Assembly (NCBI GenBank): GCA_007751475.1
Contig: CP036434.1
Coordinates: forward strand, 2,604,001-2,668,000
Origin: Saltatorellus ferox
GTDB taxonomy: Bacteria; Planctomycetota; UBA1135; GCA-002686595
DNA: 64,000 nt
Direction: 5' to 3'
The translations under genes were made by a program, and so were the position numbers. The notes under the pieces are model-generated. The model was not told the DNA's origin. It made no database searches and worked only from the letters and a program-made list of their open reading frames with translations. Shown here one piece after another: positions 43,714-51,692 of the stretch (positions are counted from its first letter, which is position 1; each line of letters begins with the position of its first letter).

Positions 43714-43995
43714 GGCAGGGGGCGAAGCGTCAACGCCCGATCCATCCGCCGGGTGACTTCCATCTTTCTCGGAACGACCGGGTTTCGAGTGGACTGGTCG
43801 TCATGGCATGAGCCCTGCTGAGCCCACCAGGGAGGCTACGCCGCGGCGGTCCGCGGGTAAAGATGGAGGCCGTTTGGATGGATGATCATCAGGGACTCAC
43901 GGTGCCAAAGCCGCCGTGCCTGGCGATGGCGATGAACGCGGACCTTTGCCTTCAGGTGGGGCGGGCCCAGGCGAAGGAGCCTCCGCCTGAACGGC

Positions 43996-45879
43996 TCAGG
44001 AAAGCCCGTCGAGGAGGCGATTGTCGTCCTTGGGAGGGGGCGTCCAGCCTCTCGAGGTCGAGTCGTGTCGCTCGGTGAGGCGGTCCGACTCCATCAGCGC
44101 CGAGAGGCCCGCCACTCGAGCGCGAAGGGTGCTGACGAAAGCCGCGTCCATCCCGTTCTCGGTCCAGTAGGCGCGCAGATCGTTCTGGATGGCATCGTCG
44201 TAGAGCCGAAAGCTGCGCGATTGACGCTCGGCCTTGAAAGGATGGACACCCATCGCCACCAGCGCCTGGCGGCCCGCAGCGATCGCTGATTCGCGAACTT
44301 CCCGAATGACCTCCTGGGCGCCCGCCCGCTCCAGCTCGATGACCTCCTCGTAGTGGAAGGCCCGCGCGATGATGTGGATGTCCGGGCGCTGACGACGGAC
44401 CAGCTCGACGAGCTCGACCTGCTTCTGATGATCGTCGAGCGCCGCGACGAAGAGCTGCGCCTCATGCAGTCCGGCGGCTTCAAGGAGGTCCGAACGCGTC
44501 GCATTCCCGAAGTAGGCCTTGATTCCGATCTTGCGGAGGAGCTCGATTCGATCCGCGCTGTGATCGAGCACCACGACGCGCTGCCCGTTGGCCACCAGCA
44601 TGCGGCTCACCACGACCCCGAAGCGGCCCACGCCGGCAACGACCGCCGATCCGTGCTCATCGATGCTGTCCGCCGGACGCTCGGGCTCACCGATGGACCG
44701 AGGCGCCACCACGTGTTCGTAGAAGAGGAAGAGCAGGGGCGTCAGCATCATCGTGACCGCCACCGCGAGGATCAGAAGCCTTGTGAGATCACCCTCGATG
44801 ACGCCCGAACTCCTGGCGAAGCCGAACAGGACGAACGCGAACTCACCTGCCTGCGCAAGGCTGAGGCCCAGGAGCCACAGCGGGGCGCCGCGCATACCGA
44901 AGATTCGCCCCACGCCCAGCACCACGAGGAGCTTCACGAGCATGATCCCGATCGCGATACCGAAGATCGTTCCGGGTGCATCGGCAATGAGCGCGAAGTC
45001 GATCCCTGCGCCCACGGTCAGGAAGAAGAGCCCGAGCAGCAGTCCTTTGAACGGCTCGATGTTGCCCTCTAGTTCGTGTCGGTACTCGCTGTCCGAGAGC
45101 ACCACGCCCGCCAGGAACGTACCGAGCGCAGGGGAGAGCCCGATCTTCGTCATGAGAATGGCCACGCCGATGACGAGCAGGAGCGCCGCGGCCGTGAAGA
45201 TCTCGCGCAGACGCGCCGCCGCGATGAAGCGGAAGACGGGCCGCACCAGGAAGCGGCCGGCCACGACGATGCCCACCATCACGCCCACGATCACGGGGGC
45301 CTGGGCCCAGCCGGGTAATGCGTCCAGACCGCTCCCGTGATGGCCGTCGGCGATCGACGCCGACGACGGGAGCACGGCCAGAAGTGGAATCACCGCGAGC
45401 ATCGGAATGACGGCGATGTCCTGGAAGAGCAGCACCGAGAACGCCGACTGACCCGCAGGCGACTTCAGCCAGCTCTTCTCGCCGAGAGTCTGGAGCACGA
45501 TCGCCGTGGATGAGAGCGCGAGCGTCATCCCGATCGCGAGCGATGTCTGCCACGGAACCCCCATGGCCATGGCGGCTCCACCCAGAAGCGCCACGGAGAA
45601 GACCACCTGGAGCCCGCCGAGACCCAGGAGCTTGCCTCGCATCTCCCAGAGCATCGAGGGACGCAGCTCGAGTCCCACGAGGAAGAGCATCATCACGACG
45701 CCGAACTCGGCGAAGTGCTGGATGTCCTCGGTCTCGGAGCCCACGAGTCCGAGGCCCGGTCCGATCACCACGCCTGAAAGCAGGTATCCGAGCACCGATC
45801 CAAGCCCCAGGCGCTTCGCCAGCGGGACCGCGATGACAGCCGCCAGGAGGTAGATGAAGGCATCGTTGAGCGGTCCCAT
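43996..45879 (-). CDS. KefB/KefC-like cation:proton antiporter
   Basis: This is a 627-residue CPA2-family transporter. It has about 12 transmembrane helices with 'GYLLSGVVIGPGLGLV', 'EFGVVMMLFLVGLEL', 'LALSSTAIVLQTL' and 'LLFQDIAVIPML', followed by a TrkA-N Rossmann regulatory domain ('VAGVGRFGVVVSRMLVANGQRVVVLD', about 415-535). It would exchange K+ (or Na+) for H+ and, in Kef systems, is gated by glutathione adducts. The start and the stop of the upstream quinone-reductase-like gene share one base (TGATG), matching the KefF-KefC/KefG-KefB arrangement. Confidence 0.9.
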   Translation of the reverse strand: MGPLNDAFIYLLAAVIAVPLAKRLGLGSVLGYLLSGVVIGPGLGLVGSETEDIQHFAEFGVVMMLFLVGLELRPSMLWEMRGKLLGLGGLQVVFSVALLGGAAMAMGVPWQTSLAIGMTLALSSTAIVLQTLGEKSWLKSPAGQSAFSVLLFQDIAVIPMLAVIPLLAVLPSSASIADGHHGSGLDALPGWAQAPVIVGVMVGIVVAGRFLVRPVFRFIAAARLREIFTAAALLLVIGVAILMTKIGLSPALGTFLAGVVLSDSEYRHELEGNIEPFKGLLLGLFFLTVGAGIDFALIADAPGTIFGIAIGIMLVKLLVVLGVGRIFGMRGAPLWLLGLSLAQAGEFAFVLFGFARSSGVIEGDLTRLLILAVAVTMMLTPLLFLFYEHVVAPRSIGEPERPADSIDEHGSAVVAGVGRFGVVVSRMLVANGQRVVVLDHSADRIELLRKIGIKAYFGNATRSDLLEAAGLHEAQLFVAALDDHQKQVELVELVRRQRPDIHIIARAFHYEEVIELERAGAQEVIREVRESAIAAGRQALVAMGVHPFKAERQSRSFRLYDDAIQNDLRAYWTENGMDAAFVSTLRARVAGLSALMESDRLTERHDSTSRGWTPPPKDDNRLLDGLS

Positions 45880-46511
45880 CAGCGCATTCCACCTGAGCCT
45901 TGGATCCCACCCGAAGTCTCACCGCCGAGGTGGGTGGCGAGGCAGTCCACTCGCTCGGCCAGGTCCAGGTCGAGCCGTTCCTCGACCAGCGCCTCCAGAA
46001 GCTGCCTGTAGCGCTCGAGGTGCGGACCGAGGCGCCCTTCCTCCACGGAGTGCCCGGCCCCGAAGAGCACGAACGGAGAGAGGTAGCGCATGCCGCAGAG
46101 CTGGGCCGTGTACTCGAACGGCGCGAAGAAGCGGCGCAGGCTCATGTTGTAGCTGCCCTGCTCGGTGTAGACATGGCTGGGCGCGCCGGCCGACACCACG
46201 CTGATGAGCGTCTTGCCGCGCAGCGCCGTTCCCTCCGTGCCGTAGGCAAACCCGTACTCGAGGACGAGGTCCTGCCACTCCTTGAGTAGCGCCGGGCTCG
46301 AGTACCAGTAGACGGGGTGCTGGAACACGATGACATCGTGCTCGACGAGCCGCCTTTGTTCGGCGTCCACGTCGATGTCGAAGCGTGGGTACTCCGCGTA
46401 GAGGTCGACCAGGGTGACCCCCGGGGTCTCCCGGGCGACCCGAGCCAGATGCGTGTTGACCTCCGAGCGATCGGCTCGAGGATGGGCGAAGAGGACGAGG
46501 ACGTGGCTCAT
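45879..46511 (-). CDS. KefG/KefF-like NAD(P)H:quinone oxidoreductase
   Basis: This is a 210-residue flavodoxin-fold protein. 'VLVLFAHPRADRSEVN' is the FMN/FAD-binding start of the NQO family, 'VFQHPVYWYSSPALLKEWQDLVL' is the highly conserved Kef-ancillary block, and 'PFEYTAQLCGMRYLSPFVLFGA' follows. Ancillary proteins of this kind bind and activate Kef antiporters. It is translationally coupled to the antiporter gene. Confidence 0.9.
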   Translation of the reverse strand: MSHVLVLFAHPRADRSEVNTHLARVARETPGVTLVDLYAEYPRFDIDVDAEQRRLVEHDVIVFQHPVYWYSSPALLKEWQDLVLEYGFAYGTEGTALRGKTLISVVSAGAPSHVYTEQGSYNMSLRRFFAPFEYTAQLCGMRYLSPFVLFGAGHSVEEGRLGPHLERYRQLLEALVEERLDLDLAERVDCLATHLGGETSGGIQGSGGMR

Positions 46512-46928
46512 GGCCTTGATTTTGGACGTACCCGCTCAGGAGTCCGTCGAAAATCGGCGATTCGCGGAGCATAGGTGTCCGGCCGCGACTCTGCGTTGAC
46601 GTGGCCGCCCAGATGACATCCAGCGACAGGTCGAACGCGACCGGCCTGCCCGGCTCTTCCCGCTGCGTCCTCTCCCTCCATCGCTTCGGACGACGTCGAT
46701 CTCTGGAGGCGCGTCGAGACGTTCCTGGCGGGGTCAGTACCGTTCAGAGCAGGGCTGTACGGTAGAGCTTCATGGACATGCGATTGTAGGGTCACCGGCA
46801 CGTCGTTGTGAGCGGTCGCTGCACCGTGGAACGGCCGTTCCGCACCCGTGCCGGTCGCCCCGCATCTACCTGGGCTTTGGCTATTCTGGGCTTCGACTAC
46901 TCTGGGCTTCGACTACTCTGGGCTTTGG
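46512..46928. other. Non-coding gap with 16-bp tandem array
   Basis: There are 417 bp with no supportable gene between the kefG-like start and the sigma-factor stop. Short frames in it lack family features. The right end contains the 16-bp tandem repeat described separately; the rest shows nothing I recognise. Confidence 0.6.
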
Positions 46929-46944
46929 CTACTCTGGGCTTCGG
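46871..46944. repeat. 16-bp tandem repeat at the sigma-factor 3' end
   Basis: About 4.6 units of TGGGCTTCGACTACTC, alternating with the variant TGGGCTTTGGCTACTC, run from 46871 to 46944. The stop codon of the ECF sigma gene (46929-46931, minus strand) and its last codons lie inside the array. A 16-bp period shifts frame with every unit, so gain or loss of a unit would alter what lies downstream but not the upstream protein. Confidence 0.9.
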
Positions 46945-47534
46945 CCGAGACCGGCGCCGAGAAGGCCGAGTACGCGCCCCAGTCTTCGGCGTACCGCCGT
47001 CGGAGAAGCTCCCGTGCGATCGGCGATCTCCTCGAGCGTCAGCTCTTCGAAGTGGCGCATCAAGAGCGTCTCGCGGTCACGCTCGTCGAGGCGGCCGACG
47101 GCGTCGGTCAGCGCGCCATGGGACTCGAGGCGGGCGGCGGCGGAGAAAGGACCGGTGGCCGACGTTCGCGCGACCTCCAGCCACCGGCTCACGGGCTGTC
47201 GCTGGCCCGGGGGCGTTCGCTTCCTTCGGGCGCCGTGGCGCCCGAGGTCGACGATGCGATGTTCGGCGATGCGGCAGAGCCATGCGCCGAACGAACCCTC
47301 GCCCCGGGGCTCGAAGCGTTCGAGACCCTCGAGCGCCGCGACCCATGTTTCCTGGACGACGTCGTTCGGCTCGAATTCCGTCCTGAGCCGCGCGCCCATA
47401 CGGAGCTCGACGAACAGCTGGAGCCGCTCGCCAGCGCTGGCGAACAACGACTCGAGAGCCGAGCGCTCCCCCGCCCGCGCGCGAAGGAAGAGCTGCTCCG
47501 TCACCTCGGGAGACTCGCTGTCGGAAAGCGTCAT
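46929..47534 (-). CDS. ECF-type RNA polymerase sigma factor
   Basis: This is a 201-residue sigma-70-family protein of the ECF class. Region 2 has 'FEPNDVVQETWVAALEGLERF' and 'GAWLCRIAEHRIVDLGRH', and region 4 has 'LDERDRETLLMRHFEELTLEEIADRTGASPTAVRRRLGRVL' (family core in parts). It resembles planctomycete sigma factors that pair with Ser/Thr kinases rather than anti-sigma factors. No anti-sigma gene is adjacent. The last residues come from the 16-bp tandem repeat. Confidence 0.88.
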   Translation of the reverse strand: MTLSDSESPEVTEQLFLRARAGERSALESLFASAGERLQLFVELRMGARLRTEFEPNDVVQETWVAALEGLERFEPRGEGSFGAWLCRIAEHRIVDLGRHGARRKRTPPGQRQPVSRWLEVARTSATGPFSAAARLESHGALTDAVGRLDERDRETLLMRHFEELTLEEIADRTGASPTAVRRRLGRVLGLLGAGLGRSPE

Positions 47535-47559
47535 TCGATGTCCTCGTGAATGGTTCGGG

Positions 47560-48030
47560 CTAACCGCCCGGCGGCAGCTCGTAGATTCCGCGCCTGCCGC
47601 CGGCGAGGCGGCCCTGGTGGACGAGCTGGTCCCAGACTTCTAGCGGGTACCGGCGCGGCGGCATGATGCCGGTGATCGTCGATCTGCGGCCTGAACTCAT
47701 GGGACCGCCGCCCAGCGAGGACTCGGCGTCGAGGATCGTGACCTTCAGCGACTTGCGGTACGCCTTCATGGCGCGCTTGAGCACGGAGCGATCGTGCTCG
47801 AGCATCACGCGGTCGCCGGAGTGCCAGCCCTGGACGATGCGCGCGAGGGAGTCAGCGTCGCGTCCTTCGATGGCGGAGGTGAGCTGGGGGTCCGTGTCGC
47901 GGGGAATTCCGTAGTGAGCGAGCGCCTCACGGGCGGTCCCCCAAGCGGTATCGCTGTGGGGATCGGCCTCCAGTTCCGTCGCGACTCCGGTGAGTACCGA
48001 ATGGACCAGGGACATGTCGGGTTCGTGCAT
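47560..48030 (-). CDS. Conserved hypothetical protein, 156 residues
   Basis: This is a cytosolic protein without signal peptide or transmembrane helix. The first half is acidic and helical ('SVLTGVATELEADPHSDTAWGTAREALAHYGIP'-type composition). The second half is basic with 'DRSVLKRAMKAYRKSLKVTILDAES' and a closing 'MPPRRYPLEVWDQLVHQGRL'. I recognise no family. The start at 48030 is the first Met in the coherent part; Met at 48015 is an alternative. It lies 25 bp upstream of the ECF sigma gene on the same strand, so the two may be co-transcribed. Confidence 0.6.
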   Translation of the reverse strand: MHEPDMSLVHSVLTGVATELEADPHSDTAWGTAREALAHYGIPRDTDPQLTSAIEGRDADSLARIVQGWHSGDRVMLEHDRSVLKRAMKAYRKSLKVTILDAESSLGGGPMSSGRRSTITGIMPPRRYPLEVWDQLVHQGRLAGGRRGIYELPPGG

Positions 48031-48312
48031 GGGGGCAGCGCCGGATCGACCGGTCGGAGAGCGGGAACCCACGCACGGTATCAACCATCGATCCGGAACG
48101 TAACCGGCACGATGACGACATCCGGAACCGGTCGGCCCACGGGGCGTCCACCCGAACCCCGGGTACAGTGGCGCCGCGCGGCTCGTCCGTGGCGATGTGG
48201 GGCCAGTGCCCATCAATGACCTCGCCGAAAGAGCAGCGATGCCGTGGGCCCGCGGCGGGCGAGAGGCGAAGTGGAAGACTCTGCACTTGAGAACCGCTAC
48301 CGTGTGGGTCGA

Positions 48313-48798
48313 ATGGCAGCCGCCCCTGAACAGACGTCCACTTCGCTGTGCGAGAGCTGGAGCACGCGCACGATGCGTTGGCGATTCAACCTGCACCCCG
48401 CTTACCGCGGAACGGGCGCGCGGATCACGTTCATCGCATCGGACTGGAGCGAGGTGAGACTGCGCCTCCCTCTCAGCTGGCGAACACGCAATATCGTCGG
48501 CACCATCTTCGGCGGGAGCCTCTACGCGGCGCTGGATCCGATCTACATGATTCAGCTGATGCGCGGCCTGGGACCCGACTTCATCGTCTGGGACAAGGCG
48601 GCCACGATCCGCTTCAAGCGCCCGGGTCGAAGCACGCTCCACGCCACGTTCCGGATGCCGAGCGCCGAGGTCGAGTCCGTGCGCAAAGACGTGCTCGAGC
48701 AGGGGAAGATCGAGCGCACCTATTCCGTGGTCCTGGTGGATGGGTCCGGGCTGGTGCACGCCGAGTGCGAGAAGGTGATCAGCCTTCGAAGAGCGTAA
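48313..48798 (+). CDS. DUF4442 hotdog-fold protein
   Basis: This is a 161-residue protein of the DUF4442 family (Pfam PF14539), related to hotdog thioesterases/YiiD C-terminal domains. Family blocks are 'MRWRFNLHPAYRGTGARITFI', 'LPLSWRTRNIVGTIFGGSLYAALDPIYM' and 'AATIRFKRPGRSTL' (patterns shortened). The conserved 'FGGSLYAxxDP' loop corresponds to the hotdog active-site helix. It probably acts on acyl-thioesters; the substrate is unknown. The start at 48313 is chosen as the Met nearest the domain. Confidence 0.82.
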   Translation: MAAAPEQTSTSLCESWSTRTMRWRFNLHPAYRGTGARITFIASDWSEVRLRLPLSWRTRNIVGTIFGGSLYAALDPIYMIQLMRGLGPDFIVWDKAATIRFKRPGRSTLHATFRMPSAEVESVRKDVLEQGKIERTYSVVLVDGSGLVHAECEKVISLRRA

Positions 48799-48870
48799 CG
48801 ATTCGGTACGATGGGACGACGCCCTGGCGGATCGACGAAAAAACTCCGTCTGGTTTCCCAGGAACTGATC

Positions 48871-49929
48871 ATGCCACGCTTTCATCTCGCCGGTCCCTGG
48901 CTCCTCACCAGTGCTCTGGCCTGTGCCGCGGCCCTTGCTCAGGCCTCGGCTCAGGCCTCGGCTCAGGCCGGTGCCCAGGTCGGACCTCTGACGGATGCTG
49001 ACCCGCGCCAGGAAACAGGCTCGGCGCTGAAGTCGTCGCAGGTCTCGCTGCTGGAGGCTCGGCGCGGATTCGTCACGAAGCTCACCGAGGAAGCCCGAGA
49101 AAGCCAGGCGCTTCCCGTGCCTCCGGAAGGCAGCGACTTTGCCATCGTCGAATACGTTGCGCCCGTCGGAAAGCTCTCCGCCTACCTTTGCGTGCCGCGG
49201 TCGATCCCGGACGCGCGAGTGCCGTCCGAGAAGGGCCGTACTGCGATCGTCTGGATCACGGGCGGCTATCCGACAGCGCGGGGCGGCGCCTACGTCTTCG
49301 AGAAGGGGCCGCCGGAGAACGACCAGTCCGCGGCACCGTTTCGCGAGGCTGGCATCGTCATGCTCTTTCCGACCGTGCGTGGAACTGCCACCAATCCGGG
49401 TCTGCAGGAAGGCATGTTCGGCGAGGTCGACGATGTGATCGCCGCCGGCGAGTACCTGCGGAGTGTTCCGGGCATCGACCCCGAGCGCGTCTATCTCGGC
49501 GGGCATAGCACGGGCGGAACGCTCGTGCTGCTGGTCGCCGAATCGACGGATCTATTCCGCGCGACCTTCTCGTTCGGACCCGTGGGGGAGCTAGCCGACT
49601 ACGGCGGGCGAACGTGGACCTTCGACGCCGGGGATGAACGCGAATGGCGCCTGCGGTCGCCGCTGCATTACCTCGGCGCGATCACCGCGCCGACCTATGT
49701 GTTCGAAGGAGATGGTGGCAACATCGAGGACCTCGTCAAGCTTCGGGAAGGGAACGGGAATCCGCGCGTGCGGATGATCGATCTCGAGGGCGCGGATCAC
49801 TTCGAGGCCCTGACGCCCATCAACCGCCTGCTGGCGGAGAAGATCGCCGCAGGCCACCGGGGTGAGTTCTTTCTCGGGGCCGCGCGTGCGCGGGCCGCGT
49901 ACGCGAAGTTCGCTTCGGAGAGGCGCTGA
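48871..49929 (+). CDS. Exported alpha/beta-hydrolase (prolyl-oligopeptidase-like)
   Basis: This is a 352-residue protein. A signal peptide (about 7-24) is followed by an Ala-Gln-Ala-(Ser/Gly) repeat from a 12-bp tandem array. The hydrolase core has 'AIVWITGGYPT' (oxyanion region), the nucleophile elbow 'YLGGHSTGGTLVLL' (GxSxG) and a terminal His in 'LEGADHFEALTPINRLL'. The catalytic Asp is probably in 'TYVFEGDGGNIEDL'. It is probably an esterase or peptidase of the dienelactone-hydrolase/S9 clan. GGAA before ATG supports the start. Confidence 0.82.
   Translation: MPRFHLAGPWLLTSALACAAALAQASAQASAQAGAQVGPLTDADPRQETGSALKSSQVSLLEARRGFVTKLTEEARESQALPVPPEGSDFAIVEYVAPVGKLSAYLCVPRSIPDARVPSEKGRTAIVWITGGYPTARGGAYVFEKGPPENDQSAAPFREAGIVMLFPTVRGTATNPGLQEGMFGEVDDVIAAGEYLRSVPGIDPERVYLGGHSTGGTLVLLVAESTDLFRATFSFGPVGELADYGGRTWTFDAGDEREWRLRSPLHYLGAITAPTYVFEGDGGNIEDLVKLREGNGNPRVRMIDLEGADHFEALTPINRLLAEKIAAGHRGEFFLGAARARAAYAKFASERR
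48937..48984. repeat. 12-bp tandem repeat after the hydrolase signal peptide
   Basis: GCTCAGGCCTCG occurs twice exactly, followed by GCTCAGGCCGGT and GCCCAGGTCGGA. All are in frame, giving AQAS AQAS AQAG AQVG. Confidence 0.9.
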
Positions 49930-49952
49930 ACGGGGGGCCGCTCGGCGGGCAC

Positions 49953-51476
49953 CTATCGAGGACGGATGCCGAGACGGCGGTACATGGTCGCCGCCTCGCG
50001 CATCAGGTCCACTCCTTCCTTCGCGTCCTCTTCGGCGAGCACGCTGCCCAGGTTTAAAAGGCTCCACGCCAGGTCCGGGTGATCAGGAGCCGCATGGGCG
50101 CCGCGCCGGAACGCGAGCGCCTGGCGCAGGAGTTCAATCCCTTCCGGTTTTCGCCCTTCCACGCAGTAGGCGAGCCCGAGGCACTCCGCGGTTCGCGCGT
50201 AGTCGGGATGATTCTCTCCGTGGAGCGCACGCCAGATGCCGAGTGCCTCTTCCAGGGCGGCGATCGCCTCGCCGTTCTGGGAACTCTGGACGAGGAACTC
50301 CCCTCGAGCCTGAAGTGCGTGGCCGCGGGCCTCGCTCAGGGTGCCGGTATTGGTGCCGGTATTGGTGCCGGTATTGCTGCCGGTATTGGTGCCGGTCGGG
50401 GTGCCGTTGGGGGCTTCGCGCGAACTCGGTGCGCCCACGCCCAGCGTGGTCCTTCCATGGGCGAACTTCGGCTCGTTCCTCCGAAGGGCGAGCTGGCCGC
50501 CGAGGCCGATCGCGACGACCGTGACGCTGGTGAGAACGGTCGACTTCCTGTTCCGGCGCAGGAAGCCCGCTGCATGGTCGAGGCTGCTTCGCTGGCGCGC
50601 ATGGACCGGGAACCGGTTGAGGTATCGGCGGATTTCATCGCCCAGCTCGGCGGAGTCCCCGTAGCGGCGGTGAGGCTGCTTGCGAAGCGCCTTCAGCGTG
50701 ACGGCATCGAGGTCGCCCTGGATTCTGCGATAGGGGGCCTGATCCGCGGACTGCGCGACGCGTTCGCTCGGGGGAGGGAAGGGCTCGTGGAAGATCGCCT
50801 CGCGAAGCGCTGCGGGGGAGTCGAGCGCTGACTCGTGGGGATGAGCCCCCGCCAGGAGCAGGTGGAGCAGGCATCCGAGGGAGTACACGTCGCTCGCGGT
50901 CGTGCCCTGGCCACCCCGCAGCTGCTCGGGGCTCGCGTACGCCTGAGTCTCTACGGTCGTCGCTTCCGGCTGAGCGTAGCCGCCGTGTGCTCGAGTGAAA
51001 TTCGCGACCCCGCAGTCGAGGATTCGCACGTGCCCATCGGACTTCACGAGCACGTGGGCCGGCTTGATGTCCCCGTGGATGACGCCGCGCAGCTGAGCGT
51101 GGGTGACGGCTTCGCAGGCCTGCAGGAAGAGGCGCAGCCGCTGGTCGACGTCGAGACCGTGCTCCTCGCAGTACGCGTCGATGGGGAGGCCCACGACGTG
51201 CTCCATGACGAGATAGGGCCTCGTCTCCTCGAGGAAGCCGCCGTCCAGAAGCTTCGCGATATGCGGGTGGCGTAGCTGTGCGAGCCTCTCGCGCCCCGCC
51301 TGGAAGTCCTCTTGATCCGACGCCTCGGCCATGCGGATCGTGAGGACCTTGATGGCCACGTGCCGCGCGCCTCCCCCTTGAATCCGACGTGCGCGCCAAA
51401 CGCTTCCCATGCGGCTGGAGCCGAGGAACGACTCCACCTCGAAAGCTCCGAGGCGCTCGCCGCAGAGGTCCTTCAC
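49953..51476 (-). CDS. Ser/Thr kinase-like protein with TPR C-terminus, DFG altered
   Basis: This is a 507-residue protein. Kinase domain about 10-285: the Gly loop is weak ('FLGSSRMGSVWRA'), Lys is in 'HVAIKVL', the catalytic loop is 'HGDIKPAHVLV' (HRD Arg replaced by Gly, Asp kept) and the DFG motif reads 'LDCGVA'. Asp is conserved while Phe is Cys, so activity is possible but regulation would differ. A transmembrane helix lies at about 307-325. The outer part begins with a Thr/Asn/Gly tetrapeptide repeat, then three to four TPR units ('GEAIAALEEALGIWRALHGENHPDYART', pattern only). It resembles planctomycete kinase-TPR fusions. Confidence 0.8.
   Translation of the reverse strand: MKDLCGERLGAFEVESFLGSSRMGSVWRARRIQGGGARHVAIKVLTIRMAEASDQEDFQAGRERLAQLRHPHIAKLLDGGFLEETRPYLVMEHVVGLPIDAYCEEHGLDVDQRLRLFLQACEAVTHAQLRGVIHGDIKPAHVLVKSDGHVRILDCGVANFTRAHGGYAQPEATTVETQAYASPEQLRGGQGTTASDVYSLGCLLHLLLAGAHPHESALDSPAALREAIFHEPFPPPSERVAQSADQAPYRRIQGDLDAVTLKALRKQPHRRYGDSAELGDEIRRYLNRFPVHARQRSSLDHAAGFLRRNRKSTVLTSVTVVAIGLGGQLALRRNEPKFAHGRTTLGVGAPSSREAPNGTPTGTNTGSNTGTNTGTNTGTLSEARGHALQARGEFLVQSSQNGEAIAALEEALGIWRALHGENHPDYARTAECLGLAYCVEGRKPEGIELLRQALAFRRGAHAAPDHPDLAWSLLNLGSVLAEEDAKEGVDLMREAATMYRRLGIRPR
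50340..50399. repeat. 12-bp tandem repeat in the kinase linker
   Basis: Five units of GGTGCCGGTATT (three exact, one with a single change, one diverged) lie in frame. On the coding strand they give Asn-Thr-Gly-Thr/Ser tetrapeptides between the transmembrane helix and the TPR region. Confidence 0.9.
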
Positions 51477-51692
51477 GCGATGAGCCGCACCCTGGGCGCG
51501 CTGGGTTCCAGTCCCTTCATGGCGAAGGAATGGTGATGAGGATTTCGTGCTGGCCTGCGGTCGACGGCATGACGTTCGATCCTATCACGGCCCGGGGAAA
51601 TGCGAAGTTTTCCCATCCCAGGATGCCCGGGGCAGCGATTCGCCCGTGCTGGCTGGCCGGGGATGGGGCCCGCGGATAGGCTCCTCGCCAAT

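Noticed and set aside
48031..49506. Long minus-strand extension of the 156-residue hypothetical gene
   Set aside because: It runs antisense through the DUF4442 and hydrolase genes; only the part below 48030 reads as a coherent protein.
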